From Cesiribacter sp. SM1 (GTDB lineage: Bacteria; Bacteroidota; Bacteroidia; Cytophagales; Cyclobacteriaceae), in contig NZ_JAHXBU010000094.1 in NCBI RefSeq assembly GCF_020178975.1, positions 1 through 64,000 of the forward strand: a stretch of 64,000 bases of DNA. Direction: 5' to 3'. Under the pieces are notes generated by a model. The model was not told the origin of the DNA and did not search any database. It saw only the letters and a list, made by a program, of their open reading frames with translations. Position 1 is the stretch's first letter. The number at the start of each line of letters is the position of its first letter. Positions 35,540 through 45,302 of the stretch are shown here, one piece after another. The translations under genes and the position numbers were made by a program.

Positions 35540-35558
35540 TAATAAAATAATAAGAACA

Positions 35559-35590
35559 AGAGCGGCCCAACAGCCGCTCTTACTTTTTTA
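35559..35590 (+). terminator. Terminator of the ccm operon
   Basis: AGAGCGGC pairs with GCCGCTCT around CCAACA, then TACTTTTTT follows. Confidence 0.85.
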
Positions 35591-35595
35591 GTGCT

Positions 35596-36393
35596 ATGGC
35601 AGAAACATTCAACATCAGTATTGTTGGCGCCGGCAGAGTTGGCTGGCACCTGGCACAGGCACTTTCAGCTGTAGGCCATACCATTCAGGAGATCTGGAGC
35701 CGCCGGCAAAGCCAGGCCCACCTGCTGGCTGCCAAGCTGCCAAATGCCCGTGTAGTCCATTCCCTTGATTTCTCAGAAAGCCCATCACAGGTATTTCTGT
35801 TAACGGTTACCGATGCAGCACTGGCAGACATAGGCCACCGCCTACGCTTACCCAAAGATGCCGTTGTTGCTCACAGCTCGGGCAGCCAGGCCCTAAACAT
35901 GCTTAATACCATAGCAGCAGGTGGTACAGGCGTGTTTTACCCCTTACAAACCTTCAGCAAAGAAAAAGAAGTTAACATGGCTGAGGTTCCTTTTTTTATT
36001 GAAGGCTCCAACCCTGCTACTACACTTATCCTGGAGGCCCTGGCGCTTTCACTCTCCAACAAAGTTCACAGGGCAAGCGGTGAGCAGCGCAGGCAACTGC
36101 ACCTGGCGGCAGTCTTTGCCAGCAACTTCAGCAACCATATGCTGCGCATTGCCCACGATCTGCTGCAGGAAAGCAGGCTGCCAACAGATTTACTGCACCC
36201 ACTCATTGAAGAAACCCTCCAAAAGGCCATAAAAATAGGTCCGGCGCCCGCACAAACAGGGCCTGCCGTGCGTGGCGATATTCCCATCCTGGAGCAGCAC
36301 CAGAAACAGCTACTGGCCCACCCCGAATGGATGCAGCTGTATAAGCTTATTTCTGATGATATTCTTGAAAAAAGTAAAATAAACAAGCAATAA
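35596..36393 (+). CDS. Rossmann-fold DUF2520 oxidoreductase-like protein
   Basis: A 265-residue protein with an N-terminal NADP-binding Rossmann domain (GAGRVGWHLAQAL, about 11-23) and a C-terminal helical DUF2520 domain (about 130-255, with HLAAVFASNFSNHM). The layout is that of the pyrroline-5-carboxylate/ketopantoate reductase superfamily, but the substrate is unknown. It lies just after the ccm terminator and before a prenyltransferase gene. Confidence 0.8.
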   Translation: MAETFNISIVGAGRVGWHLAQALSAVGHTIQEIWSRRQSQAHLLAAKLPNARVVHSLDFSESPSQVFLLTVTDAALADIGHRLRLPKDAVVAHSSGSQALNMLNTIAAGGTGVFYPLQTFSKEKEVNMAEVPFFIEGSNPATTLILEALALSLSNKVHRASGEQRRQLHLAAVFASNFSNHMLRIAHDLLQESRLPTDLLHPLIEETLQKAIKIGPAPAQTGPAVRGDIPILEQHQKQLLAHPEWMQLYKLISDDILEKSKINKQ

Positions 36394-36446
36394 AGGCTTC
36401 TAACAATCTGTTCAGATTTTTGTATTTTTACCAGCTATAACAGAGC

Positions 36447-37328
36447 ATGATGGAAGCGCAGCTAAGTTTCAGACGGGTAGGTACTGCTTTTAGCAGCTTG
36501 CTGCTGTTAACACGCTTCCCTAACCTCCTGATAGTAGCACTCACCCAGTACCTGACGGCCATATTCCTGGTGGGGCCTAAAACAATCTGGCTGGAATATA
36601 TGACCAGCCCGAGACTTTTTATCTTATCGTCTTCTACAGTTTTAATTGCTGCCGCCGGTTACATCATTAACGATTATTATGATGTTAAGATAGACTACAT
36701 CAACAAGCCGGAGCGTGTTATTGTGGGCAAGGTCCTGAAGCGCAGGGTGGTCATGGCTGTTCATACTATATTTAATATTACCGGCATCTTACTGGGAGCC
36801 AGCTTATCTCTAAAGGTAGGTGCCCTTAACTTTCTGGCAGCCGTATGGCTCTGGCTTTACTCAAACCAGCTAAAGCGGCTGCCATTTGTTGGCAACTTCA
36901 GTGTGGCAGTACTTACTGGTTTATCGGTATATGTAGTAGCGCTGTATTACGATGAAAACACATCACTCATCCACGCCTATGCGCTCTTTGCATTTGTACT
37001 AAGCCTGGTTCGGGAGATAGTAAAAGACATGGAAGACCTGAAGGGCGACGCCGCCTTTGGGTGCAAAACGCTGCCAATTATCTGGGGCATCAGACGCACA
37101 AAGTATTTACAGTATGTGTTGCTGGCAGGCCTGGTTTTTTTATTAATAAACATGGCAGGAAAAGTCAGTGATCTATGGTTGAAAAACGCCTTTTTCCTCT
37201 TAATTTTACCAGTAATATATTTTACAGCCAGACTGGCCCGTGCCGACAGCCGTCGCGAGTTTGCCTGGTTAAGCAGCTTCTGCAAATGGATTATGTTGGC
37301 GGGAGTACTTAGTATGATTTTGTATTAG
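36447..37328 (+). CDS. UbiA-family prenyltransferase
   Basis: A 293-residue membrane protein with about eight helices. The first Asp-rich motif is NDYYDVKIDYINKPER (with N-D-x2-D) and the second is DMEDLKGDAAFGCKTLP, both needed for Mg-diphosphate binding. In Bacteroidota this form is commonly annotated as geranylgeranylglycerol-phosphate geranylgeranyltransferase-like; the true acceptor is uncertain and MenA-type quinone prenylation is an alternative. Two adjacent ATG codons open the frame. Confidence 0.83.
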   Translation: MMEAQLSFRRVGTAFSSLLLLTRFPNLLIVALTQYLTAIFLVGPKTIWLEYMTSPRLFILSSSTVLIAAAGYIINDYYDVKIDYINKPERVIVGKVLKRRVVMAVHTIFNITGILLGASLSLKVGALNFLAAVWLWLYSNQLKRLPFVGNFSVAVLTGLSVYVVALYYDENTSLIHAYALFAFVLSLVREIVKDMEDLKGDAAFGCKTLPIIWGIRRTKYLQYVLLAGLVFLLINMAGKVSDLWLKNAFFLLILPVIYFTARLARADSRREFAWLSSFCKWIMLAGVLSMILY

Positions 37329-37361
37329 CCAGCTTATTGTAACTCTGTAGTCGTCATCACT

Positions 37362-37952
37362 TTGAAAAGTAATAAAATCCGGATTGCTGTCTTTGCCTCC
37401 GGTAGTGGATCTAACGCCGAACGTTTTTTTGAACATTTCAAACATTCGCCCCTGGCAGAGATTGCGCTGGTATGCAGCAATCGGCAGGATGCTTATGTAC
37501 TGGAGCGTGCCAGGAACCACCGGCTGCCCACCTACACTTTCACCAATAAGCAATTACAGGAAAGCCAGGATGTACTGCTGAAGCTACAGGAAGAAAAGAT
37601 TGACCTGATTGTACTGGCTGGTTTTCTGCGGCTTATTCCCTCCTACCTGATCGAAGCCTTTCCCAACAGCATTGTAAACATTCACCCTGCCCTGCTACCC
37701 AAATGGGGCGGCAAAGGCATGTGGGGCATACACGTGCACGAGGCGGTGGTAAAGGCAAAAGAATTACAGAGTGGTATTACAATTCATTATGTAAATGGCC
37801 GCTACGACGAAGGCGACATTATATATCAGACCAGCTGTGCATTAACAGAGCATGACAGCCCGGCCGAAGTAGCAGCTAAAGTTCTGCGCCTGGAGCATGA
37901 GCATTACCCTAAAGTGGTAGAGCAACTAATCAGGGAGAAATATAAAGAGTAA
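37362..37952 (+). CDS. purN: Phosphoribosylglycinamide formyltransferase
   Basis: A 196-residue enzyme that transfers a formyl group from 10-formyl-THF to GAR in purine synthesis. The phosphate-binding FASGSGSNAE is near residue 11 and the catalytic segment NIHPALLPKWGGKG (Asn-His pair) is present, along with YDEGDII near the C-terminus. The start is a TTG at 37362; no ATG lies near. It is followed after 101 bases by purH, the later step using the same cofactor. Confidence 0.94.
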   Translation: MKSNKIRIAVFASGSGSNAERFFEHFKHSPLAEIALVCSNRQDAYVLERARNHRLPTYTFTNKQLQESQDVLLKLQEEKIDLIVLAGFLRLIPSYLIEAFPNSIVNIHPALLPKWGGKGMWGIHVHEAVVKAKELQSGITIHYVNGRYDEGDIIYQTSCALTEHDSPAEVAAKVLRLEHEHYPKVVEQLIREKYKE

Positions 37953-38053
37953 CAAATAAAGCGATAACACCTTATCCTCGTTATAGTATGGGGTCACACC
38001 GGCCATATAGTCCGGCAGCCCTCTAAATCAGTAATTCACACCCTTAAATAATC

Positions 38054-39580
38054 ATGGAGCAGCGTAAGATTCAGTCAGCCCTAATCTCAGTTTATTATAA
38101 AGACAAGCTCGAGCCTATCGTTAAGCTGTTAATGGAGATGGGAGTAACCCTGTACTCTACCGGCGGTACCGAAAAGTTTCTTCGCGACCTTGGCGCAGAG
38201 GTTATTCCTGTAGAAGACCTGACCGAATACCCCTCTATTTTTGGCGGAAGGGTAAAAACGCTGCACCCAAAAGTATTTGGCGGCATTCTGCACCGCCGCC
38301 AGCACCAAGGCGACCAGGGCGAGGCGCAAAAATATAATATTCCCGCCATCGATCTGGTAATTGTTGATCTCTATCCGTTTGAAGAAACTGTTGCTTCCGG
38401 CGCCTCAGACGATGACATCATCGAAAAGATAGACATTGGTGGTATATCACTAATCCGCGCTGCCGCAAAAAACTTCCGGGATGTTCTCATCGTATCGAGC
38501 CGCGAGCAGTATGCACCACTTGAGTTGCTGCTGAGCGAGAAAAAAGGGGTTACAACACTTGAAGACCGTAAACTCTTTGCTGCGCACGCTTTCGATATCA
38601 GCTCCAACTACGATACTGCTATATTTAATTATTTTAATAAAGAAGATACCCTTCCCCGCCTCAAAATCAGTGAACGCGAAGCCAGAGTTTTGCGTTATGG
38701 CGAAAACCCGCATCAGCAGGGACTGTTCTTTGGAAATTTGCACGAAATCTTTTCTCAGCTAAACGGCAAGGAGCTATCGTACAACAACCTGGTAGACATA
38801 GACGCTGCTGTATCGCTGATAGAAGAATTTGAGGGTAAAACTGCTTTTGCGGTAATAAAGCATACCAATGCCTGCGGCTGCGCAACAGCCAATACGGTAC
38901 TGAATGCCTACCTGAAAGCACTGGAAGCCGACCCTGTGTCTGCCTTTGGTGGCGTGCTGGCCACTAATACAATAGTAGACAAAAGTGCTGCCGAAGAACT
39001 GAATAAGCTTTTCTTTGAAGTATTGATAGCACCAGACTTTGAACCTGAAGCCCTGGAGCTGTTAAAGAGCAAGAAAAACAGAATTATATTGAAGCAAAGC
39101 CAGAAACTACCAAATACCAAACAGGTAAAAAGTTTACTGAACGGCTACCTGGTACAAGACCAGGATACACTGGCGGAAAAAGCCGGCGAATTTAAAACAG
39201 TAACCAAAAAAGCTCCGGCTGATACCGAAGTAAAGGCCCTGGAATTTGCCGTTATTCTGGCCAAACACACCAAGTCCAATACCATTGTGCTTGCCCGTGA
39301 AGGACAGCTGATTGCCAGTGGTGTGGGCCAAACTTCAAGGGTAGATGCACTAAAGCAGGCCATTCATAAGGCCGAAAGCTTTGGTTTATCGCTGGAAGGT
39401 GCCGTTATGGCCTCAGATGCCTTCTTTCCCTTTGCAGATTGTGTGGAAATAGCACACGGTGCCGGAATAGGTGCAGTGGTGCAGCCGGGAGGCTCTGTAA
39501 GGGATCAGGAGTCTGTGGATTTCTGCGACCTGAACGGTATGTCTATGGTATTTACCGGAATTAGACATTTTAAGCATTAA
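38054..39580 (+). CDS. purH: Bifunctional AICAR transformylase / IMP cyclohydrolase
   Basis: A 508-residue protein performing the last two steps of IMP synthesis. The N-terminal cyclohydrolase domain (1 to about 195) shows YSTGGTEKFLRD and GGRVKTLHPKVFGGIL. The C-terminal transformylase domain shows RYGENPHQQG, AVIKHTNACGCA (catalytic Lys-His) and ASDAFFPFADCV near the end. Length and motif order are normal. Confidence 0.96.
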   Translation: MEQRKIQSALISVYYKDKLEPIVKLLMEMGVTLYSTGGTEKFLRDLGAEVIPVEDLTEYPSIFGGRVKTLHPKVFGGILHRRQHQGDQGEAQKYNIPAIDLVIVDLYPFEETVASGASDDDIIEKIDIGGISLIRAAAKNFRDVLIVSSREQYAPLELLLSEKKGVTTLEDRKLFAAHAFDISSNYDTAIFNYFNKEDTLPRLKISEREARVLRYGENPHQQGLFFGNLHEIFSQLNGKELSYNNLVDIDAAVSLIEEFEGKTAFAVIKHTNACGCATANTVLNAYLKALEADPVSAFGGVLATNTIVDKSAAEELNKLFFEVLIAPDFEPEALELLKSKKNRIILKQSQKLPNTKQVKSLLNGYLVQDQDTLAEKAGEFKTVTKKAPADTEVKALEFAVILAKHTKSNTIVLAREGQLIASGVGQTSRVDALKQAIHKAESFGLSLEGAVMASDAFFPFADCVEIAHGAGIGAVVQPGGSVRDQESVDFCDLNGMSMVFTGIRHFKH

Positions 39581-39593
39581 TATTACGTTATGC

Positions 39594-39625
39594 TTTGTAT
39601 GTCGCTATGAATTTGTAAATTTTCG
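39594..39625 (+). promoter_or_regulatory. Candidate promoter of the mre operon
   Basis: TTTG (39594-39597), then 18 bases, then TAAATTTTCG, a near match to TAnnTTTG with CG in place of G. It lies 32 bases before mreB. Related TATTTTCG motifs occur before pdhA (9358) and pdxJ (63662). Confidence 0.4.
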
Positions 39626-39656
39626 TGAGAATTAACCCCTGATAATCATAACGCCA

Positions 39657-40688
39657 ATGGGCATTTTCGACATATTTTCGAACGACGTTGCAATAGACCT
39701 TGGAACAGCAAATACGCTGGTAATCCACAAAGATAAGATCGTGGTAGATGAGCCATCTATCATCGCCAAAGACCGCAATACAAACCAGGTTTTGGCAATA
39801 GGCAGGCTGGCCATGCAGATGCACGAGAAAACGCATGAAAACATCAAGACGATACGCCCGCTCAAAGACGGTGTTATCGCCGACTTCTCCGCTGCAGAAG
39901 AAATGATTCGGGGAATGATCAAGATGATTGATGAGAAAAGCGGCAGCCGCTTTTTCCCTAAATCATACCGCATGGTCATCTGTATTCCATCTGGCATTAC
40001 CGAAGTAGAAAAACGTGCTGTACGTGACTCTGCCCAGCACGCACATGCAAAAGAGGTATACATGATCCATGAGCCGCTGGCTGCTGCCATTGGTATTGGT
40101 ATTGATATTGAGCAGCCCATGGGCTCTATGATTGTAGATATTGGAGGTGGTACAACCGAAATTGCTGTGATAGCCCTTTCAGGTATTGTTGCCGACCAGT
40201 CTATTCGCGTAGCCGGAGATACGTTTAACCGCGATATCCTCGACTATATGCGCCGCCAGCACAACCTGCTGATTGGCGAGCGCTCTGCCGAGAAGGTAAA
40301 GATTGCAGTTGGTTCCGCCCTTACAGAGCTGGATAACCCGCCGGAAGATTATGAAATCCGCGGCCGCGACCTGATGACTGGTATTCCCAAGATCATCAAA
40401 GTAACCTATTCCGAAATTGCTTTTGCACTGGATAAGTCCATTTCCAAAATTGAAGAAGCTGTACTGAAGGCGCTGGAGATCTCGCCCCCTGAGCTTTCTG
40501 CCGATATTTACGACAATGGTATTCACTTAACAGGTGGTGGTGCACTACTTCGCGGCCTCGACAAACGCCTGGCCATGAAAACCAAGCTGCCTATTCACGT
40601 GGCGGATGATCCGTTAAGGGCAGTAGTACGAGGCACAGGTATAGCCATGAAAAACCTGGATGCTTTCAAGTCAGTACTGATGACCTAA
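39657..40688 (+). CDS. mreB: Rod shape-determining actin MreB
   Basis: A 343-residue bacterial actin that forms membrane-associated filaments guiding peptidoglycan synthesis. It starts with an amphipathic segment (MGIFDIFSNDV). The nucleotide-binding motifs are IDLGTANTLV, VDIGGGTTEIAVI and LTGGGALLRGLD. First gene of a five-gene elongasome operon. Length is normal. Confidence 0.97.
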   Translation: MGIFDIFSNDVAIDLGTANTLVIHKDKIVVDEPSIIAKDRNTNQVLAIGRLAMQMHEKTHENIKTIRPLKDGVIADFSAAEEMIRGMIKMIDEKSGSRFFPKSYRMVICIPSGITEVEKRAVRDSAQHAHAKEVYMIHEPLAAAIGIGIDIEQPMGSMIVDIGGGTTEIAVIALSGIVADQSIRVAGDTFNRDILDYMRRQHNLLIGERSAEKVKIAVGSALTELDNPPEDYEIRGRDLMTGIPKIIKVTYSEIAFALDKSISKIEEAVLKALEISPPELSADIYDNGIHLTGGGALLRGLDKRLAMKTKLPIHVADDPLRAVVRGTGIAMKNLDAFKSVLMT

Positions 40689-40695
40689 AAGTCTG

Positions 40696-41526
40696 ATGAA
40701 TACACTCTTTCAGTTTCTGTACAAATACAGGGCTTTAGCGTTGCTTATTGTGTTGGAGTTGGTTTGCGCCTGGCTGATTGTGCAGAATAACCGGTACCAA
40801 AGTGCCGCTTTCTTTAATTCAGCTAATACGGTTGCTGCCTCTGTTACCCAAACTTCCAACGAAGTAAGCAGCTACCTATACCTGAAGGAAACCAACGAAA
40901 GTCTTGCTGAAGAAAACGCACGTCTGCAGCAGGAGCTTCGTCAAATGCAGCAGCAGCTGGCGCTGCCTTCCATGCGCGCTGCCATTCCGCCTGAAGTGGA
41001 ACAACAGTATACTTTCCAGGCAGCCCAGGTGATCAACAACAGCATTCATAACTCCAAGAACTACGTTACCATTAACAAAGGGCGTGTTGATGGAGTGGAA
41101 CCTGGCATGGGCATCATTGGGCCTTCAGGAGTGGTAGGCAGGATAAGATCTGCCTCTGACCATTATGCCGTAGCAATCTCACTGCTGCACACCAACATGC
41201 TGGTATCTGCCGTGGTGAGCTCTACAGAAGCATTTGGTTCAGTAAAATGGGATGCCCGCAGCCCGCAGCAGGCTACGCTGGATTACATTGCCCGCCACCA
41301 GTCGGTTAGTGTAGGCGATTCTGTCTTCACATCAAGCTACAACTCCGTATTCCCTCCGGGTATTCCCATTGGCATTATTTCAGAAGTTAAACTTCCTGAA
41401 AACGCCACTTATTACGATATCAAAATTGATCTCGCTACTGATTTCTCCAGCCTCTCCTATGTATATGTTATTCGTAACAGGCTGGTACAGGAGCGCGATT
41501 CGCTGGAAAGCATAAGTATAAATTAA
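40696..41526 (+). CDS. mreC: Rod shape-determining protein MreC
   Basis: A 276-residue single-pass membrane protein (helix about 10-27) with a periplasmic coiled coil (about 55-90, heavy in Gln/Glu/Leu) and the two-barrel MreC domain (about 115-265). It links MreB to PBP2 and RodA. Spacing of 7 bases from mreB and 2 bases to mreD supports one transcript. Confidence 0.94.
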   Translation: MNTLFQFLYKYRALALLIVLELVCAWLIVQNNRYQSAAFFNSANTVAASVTQTSNEVSSYLYLKETNESLAEENARLQQELRQMQQQLALPSMRAAIPPEVEQQYTFQAAQVINNSIHNSKNYVTINKGRVDGVEPGMGIIGPSGVVGRIRSASDHYAVAISLLHTNMLVSAVVSSTEAFGSVKWDARSPQQATLDYIARHQSVSVGDSVFTSSYNSVFPPGIPIGIISEVKLPENATYYDIKIDLATDFSSLSYVYVIRNRLVQERDSLESISIN

Positions 41527-41528
41527 GC

Positions 41529-42044
41529 ATGCCCATTGTAGCGCAGGTCTTTTATTTTGTGATCTACCTGATCCTGCAGGTAGTATTGGTACAGCAAATG
41601 GTGCTCTTTGATGTGGCATTCTGTTTTCTGTACCTGGGCTTTTTGCTGATGCTGCCTTTTGAATCTGGTGTTATCCGCCTGATGCTGATGGGCCTGCTCA
41701 TGGGCCTGTGTGTCGATATTTTTTATAACAGCCTTGGAATTCATGCGGCGGCATCTGTGTTCATTATGTACATTAGACCACATGTGGTAAGCCTGATCTC
41801 CCCGCGTGGAGGGTACGAAGCCTGGATGACACCAAAACTGAAGATTATGGGGTTTGAGTGGTTTTCGCTCTATAGCGTAATACTCATTTTCCTACACCAC
41901 CTGGTGCTTTTCTTTGTAGAAGCAGGTGGTTTTAGCAACTTCTTCTATACACTACTGAAAGTGCTGGCAAGTACAGCTTTTACCTATGTGGTAATAGTAA
42001 TTATTCAGTACCTCTTCTATTCATCATCGCGCAGAAGCTTATGA
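41529..42044 (+). CDS. mreD: Rod shape-determining protein MreD
   Basis: A 171-residue inner-membrane protein with five to six helices, poorly conserved in sequence but clear from position between mreC and mrdA. The GLLMGLCVDIFYNSLGIHA segment matches the conserved central part of MreD. The last 4 bases overlap the PBP2 gene (ATGA). Confidence 0.9.
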   Translation: MPIVAQVFYFVIYLILQVVLVQQMVLFDVAFCFLYLGFLLMLPFESGVIRLMLMGLLMGLCVDIFYNSLGIHAAASVFIMYIRPHVVSLISPRGGYEAWMTPKLKIMGFEWFSLYSVILIFLHHLVLFFVEAGGFSNFFYTLLKVLASTAFTYVVIVIIQYLFYSSSRRSL

Positions 42045-43849
42045 ACGATAGCAGGAAATTCATAATTGGTGCCGTTTTTCTGCTCGTCGCCTTTATTTAT
42101 TTGTTACAACTGTTTGCCCTGCAGGTAGTCAACAGCGACTATAAGACCCTGTCTGAGGCCAATATTATAAAACGTGTAGAGGAATATCCCTACCGGGGCA
42201 CTATCTACGACCGTAAAGGGCGTTTGATTGTGTACAACAAGCCTGTATACGACCTGATGGTGGTAACCAAAGAAGCGAAGCTTCCAGATACCACCCGCTT
42301 TTGCAATGTTTTAGGCATTACCAGGCAGCAGTTCGACGAGAGAATGCAGGCGCTTCGCCTGGAGCATGGCTATTCTCCGGTTAAGCCTTCGGTTTTTATG
42401 AAATCTATGTCTGCCGAGGCTTTTGCCCATATACAGGATCACCTGGTAGATTATCCCGGCTTCTCTATTTCCCCCAGAACAGTACGCTCTTATCCTTATA
42501 GTGTAATGTCTAATGCACTGGGTTATATTGCTGAAATTGATAAAGGCAAATTAGAGAGAGATACCAGTGGATATTATAAACGCGGCGACCAGATAGGTAT
42601 CAGCGGCGTTGAATCTAAATACGAGCCTTATTTGCGTGGCAAGAGGGGCGTTCGCCTCAAAACAGTTAACGTAAGGGGTGTTGTAAAAGGTGATTATAAA
42701 GATGGCGAGCTGGACATTCTATCGGTAGCAGGTAAAAATCTGGTGTCTACCATAGACCTGGACCTTCAGCAGTATGCCGAAAAACTAATGGCTGGCAAGG
42801 TTGGCAGTGTTGTAGCCATTGAGCCTGCAACGGGTGAAATCCTGGCTATTGTATCTGCTCCAACCTATGATCCGAACCTGCTAACAGGTGGTGATTTTGG
42901 AAAGAACTTCTCCATGCTGCAAAAAGACAGCCTGGTGCCTCTTTTCAACAGACCTATTATGGCACAGTACCCTCCGGGTTCTATGTTCAAAATGGTACAG
43001 GCGCTGGTAGCCCTGCAGGAGGGTGTTATTACAACCGAAACCCGCCATCAGTGCAACAGGGCTTTAATTGGTTGCCACGGCCCCCACTCAAATGAAGACC
43101 TTAGAGGTGCCATTGTTGTATCCTGTAATCCATATTTCTACCAGACCTTCAGGAAAATTATTAACCAGGAGAAATCTCCAAATACTTTTGTAGACTCCAA
43201 GATTGGCCTGAACCTGTGGGCAGACTATATGCACCGTTTTGGCCTGGGCGTAAAGCTGGGTATCGATATGCCTGGCGAAAAAGCGGGTAATGTTCCTTTG
43301 CCGGCTTATTACGACCGGGTGTACAGGGGCCAGTGGAAATTCTCCACTATCTTCTCACTGGCCATTGGCCAGGGCGAGCTGGGTGTTTCTCCGCTGCAAA
43401 TGGCAAACCTGGCAGCAATTATTGCTAACCGCGGCCACTATTATACCCCTCACCTGGTAAAAAGCATAGGTGAAAACGGCGATAAACTGCCAGAGTATAA
43501 GAAGCGGAACGAAACCGGCGTTGATCCCCAGCACTTCCAGACTGTGGTAGATGCCATGGAAGATGTGGTAATGTATGGTACTGGTCAGTACAGGGCTAAA
43601 ATTCCGGGTCTGGAGGTATGTGGTAAAACCTCTACCGTTCAAAACCCACATGGCGAAGACCACTCTGGTTTTATGGCCTTTGCACCAAAAAATGATCCTA
43701 AAATAGCCGTAGCCGTGTATGTAGAGAATGCCGGCCAGGGTGCCCGTGCAGCCGCTGCCATTGCCAGCCTTGTGGTTGAAAAATATACGCTGGGCGAAAT
43801 TAAGCGCACGCAAATTGAAGAGTATGCTTTAAAAGGTAAGTTCTATTAA
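42041..43849 (+). CDS. mrdA: Penicillin-binding protein 2 (elongasome transpeptidase), KTS variant
   Basis: A 602-residue class B PBP that crosslinks peptidoglycan during elongation. An N-terminal helix (about 8-28) is followed by the dimerisation region (YRGTIYDRKGRL, from about 50) and the transpeptidase domain. Catalytic motifs are SMFK (S314-K317), SCN in VVSCNPYF, and a third motif that reads KTS (K529-S531) instead of the usual KTG. The rest of the surrounding block (NPHGEDHSGFMAFAP) is typical, so the enzyme is probably functional. It overlaps mreD and is followed by rodA. Confidence 0.94.
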   Translation: MNDSRKFIIGAVFLLVAFIYLLQLFALQVVNSDYKTLSEANIIKRVEEYPYRGTIYDRKGRLIVYNKPVYDLMVVTKEAKLPDTTRFCNVLGITRQQFDERMQALRLEHGYSPVKPSVFMKSMSAEAFAHIQDHLVDYPGFSISPRTVRSYPYSVMSNALGYIAEIDKGKLERDTSGYYKRGDQIGISGVESKYEPYLRGKRGVRLKTVNVRGVVKGDYKDGELDILSVAGKNLVSTIDLDLQQYAEKLMAGKVGSVVAIEPATGEILAIVSAPTYDPNLLTGGDFGKNFSMLQKDSLVPLFNRPIMAQYPPGSMFKMVQALVALQEGVITTETRHQCNRALIGCHGPHSNEDLRGAIVVSCNPYFYQTFRKIINQEKSPNTFVDSKIGLNLWADYMHRFGLGVKLGIDMPGEKAGNVPLPAYYDRVYRGQWKFSTIFSLAIGQGELGVSPLQMANLAAIIANRGHYYTPHLVKSIGENGDKLPEYKKRNETGVDPQHFQTVVDAMEDVVMYGTGQYRAKIPGLEVCGKTSTVQNPHGEDHSGFMAFAPKNDPKIAVAVYVENAGQGARAAAAIASLVVEKYTLGEIKRTQIEEYALKGKFY

Positions 43850-43866
43850 AGCTAAAAAAGCTAGAG

Positions 43867-45135
43867 GTGAAAAAACACGATAATTTTGCTATAAAAATAG
43901 ACTGGCTGCTGGTAGTGCTGTATGCAGTTGTGGTGCTGTTGGGGTGGCTGAATATTTATGCTGCTGTTTACGACGAATCCAGCGGGCTAAGCATTTTCAA
44001 TCCTGAGACCAACTCTGGTAAGCAGTTTATCTGGATAGGGATTTCTGTTGTATTTATTGTACTGATCCTGTTAATGGATTATAACATCTTTACAATATTC
44101 CCCTATTTCTTTTATGGCCTGGCCATTGCCATGCTGGTGGCAACACTCATTTTTGCCAGGGAAGTAAATGGTGCGCGGGCCTGGCTGGAGTTTGGTCCTA
44201 TTAAGTTCCAGGCCTCTGAGCTGGCTAAGCTGGCAACCGCCCTTACCCTTGCCAAATACATCAACGACTATAATGTAAAGTTCAATAAGCTAAAGACCTA
44301 TTTCATATCCTTTGGCCTGCTGGTGGTGCCAATTGCCTTTATTGCACTTCAGCCAGACCCTGGTACCATCTTGGTGTTTTCGTCTTTCCTGATTGCTTTT
44401 TACCGCGAGGGCATGAACCCGGCACTCATCATCATAGGCATTATTGCCGTTGCCTTTTTCCTGCTCACGCTGCTGGTTCCTAAAATGCTGATCATCATAG
44501 GCGTGTTCTTAACAGGCTTCCTGGTCATTGGTCTGGCTGCAAAAACTGTTCAGAGGGCTTTCCTGGTATTTATGTCGATGTTCATCATCACTGGGTTTGT
44601 TTTCAGTGTTGATAAAATCATGACCGACGTTCTGAAACCTCACCAGCAGAACCGTATCAAAGTACTATTTAACCCTAACCTCGACCCGCAGGGCGTAGGC
44701 TGGAACGTTACGCAATCAAAGATTGCCATTGGCTCAGGCGGTTTATTGGGTAAAGGTTTCCTGGAAGGTACCCAAACCAAGTACGACTTTGTGCCTGAGC
44801 AAAGCACAGACTTTATTTTCTGTACCATTGCCGAGGAGCATGGCTGGATAGGCAGCTTTATTCTGGTAGTGATTTACATGGCCATCCTGCTCCGCATTAT
44901 CATGATTTCAGAGCGGCAGAAATTCAGGTTTACCCGGGTGTATGGCTATTTTGTGGCAGGTATTTTGTTCTTCCACTTTATGATCAATATGGGCATGACC
45001 ATTGGTCTGTTTCCTGTAATTGGTATTCCGCTGCCTTTCTTTAGCTACGGTGGCTCCTCTCTGCTCTCTTTTACGGTGCTGTTGTTCGTGCTCATCAAGC
45101 TGGATGCCCACCGAAACCAGATAATAACCAGATAG
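43867..45135 (+). CDS. rodA: SEDS peptidoglycan polymerase RodA
   Basis: A 422-residue ten-helix membrane protein that polymerises lipid II in partnership with PBP2. Key blocks are GARAWLEFGPIKFQASELAK, QPDPGTILVF and the C-terminal GIPLPFFSYGGSSLL. The start is GTG at 43867, 17 bases after mrdA. A strong terminator follows, closing the mre operon. Confidence 0.95.
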   Translation: MKKHDNFAIKIDWLLVVLYAVVVLLGWLNIYAAVYDESSGLSIFNPETNSGKQFIWIGISVVFIVLILLMDYNIFTIFPYFFYGLAIAMLVATLIFAREVNGARAWLEFGPIKFQASELAKLATALTLAKYINDYNVKFNKLKTYFISFGLLVVPIAFIALQPDPGTILVFSSFLIAFYREGMNPALIIIGIIAVAFFLLTLLVPKMLIIIGVFLTGFLVIGLAAKTVQRAFLVFMSMFIITGFVFSVDKIMTDVLKPHQQNRIKVLFNPNLDPQGVGWNVTQSKIAIGSGGLLGKGFLEGTQTKYDFVPEQSTDFIFCTIAEEHGWIGSFILVVIYMAILLRIIMISERQKFRFTRVYGYFVAGILFFHFMINMGMTIGLFPVIGIPLPFFSYGGSSLLSFTVLLFVLIKLDAHRNQIITR

Positions 45136-45158
45136 AAAAAAACAGGTGTAGATTTAGT

Positions 45159-45190
45159 AAAGCTGTTCTTCTAAAGAGCAGCTTTTTTTT
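45159..45190 (+). terminator. Terminator of the mreBCD-mrdA-rodA operon
   Basis: AAAGCTGTTCT (45159-45169) pairs with AGAGCAGCTTT (45175-45185; one G-U pair) and is followed by a run of T. Confidence 0.87.
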
Positions 45191-45302
45191 ATTTTGGCAC
45201 CATTACCGGAGCGCGTAACGGCTTAAGTTTAGCGCTATTCCCGCAACTCAATACTGTTATTGGAGTTACTTTTTTGTAATCTTGTGTACAGCCAGCTAAA
45301 TT

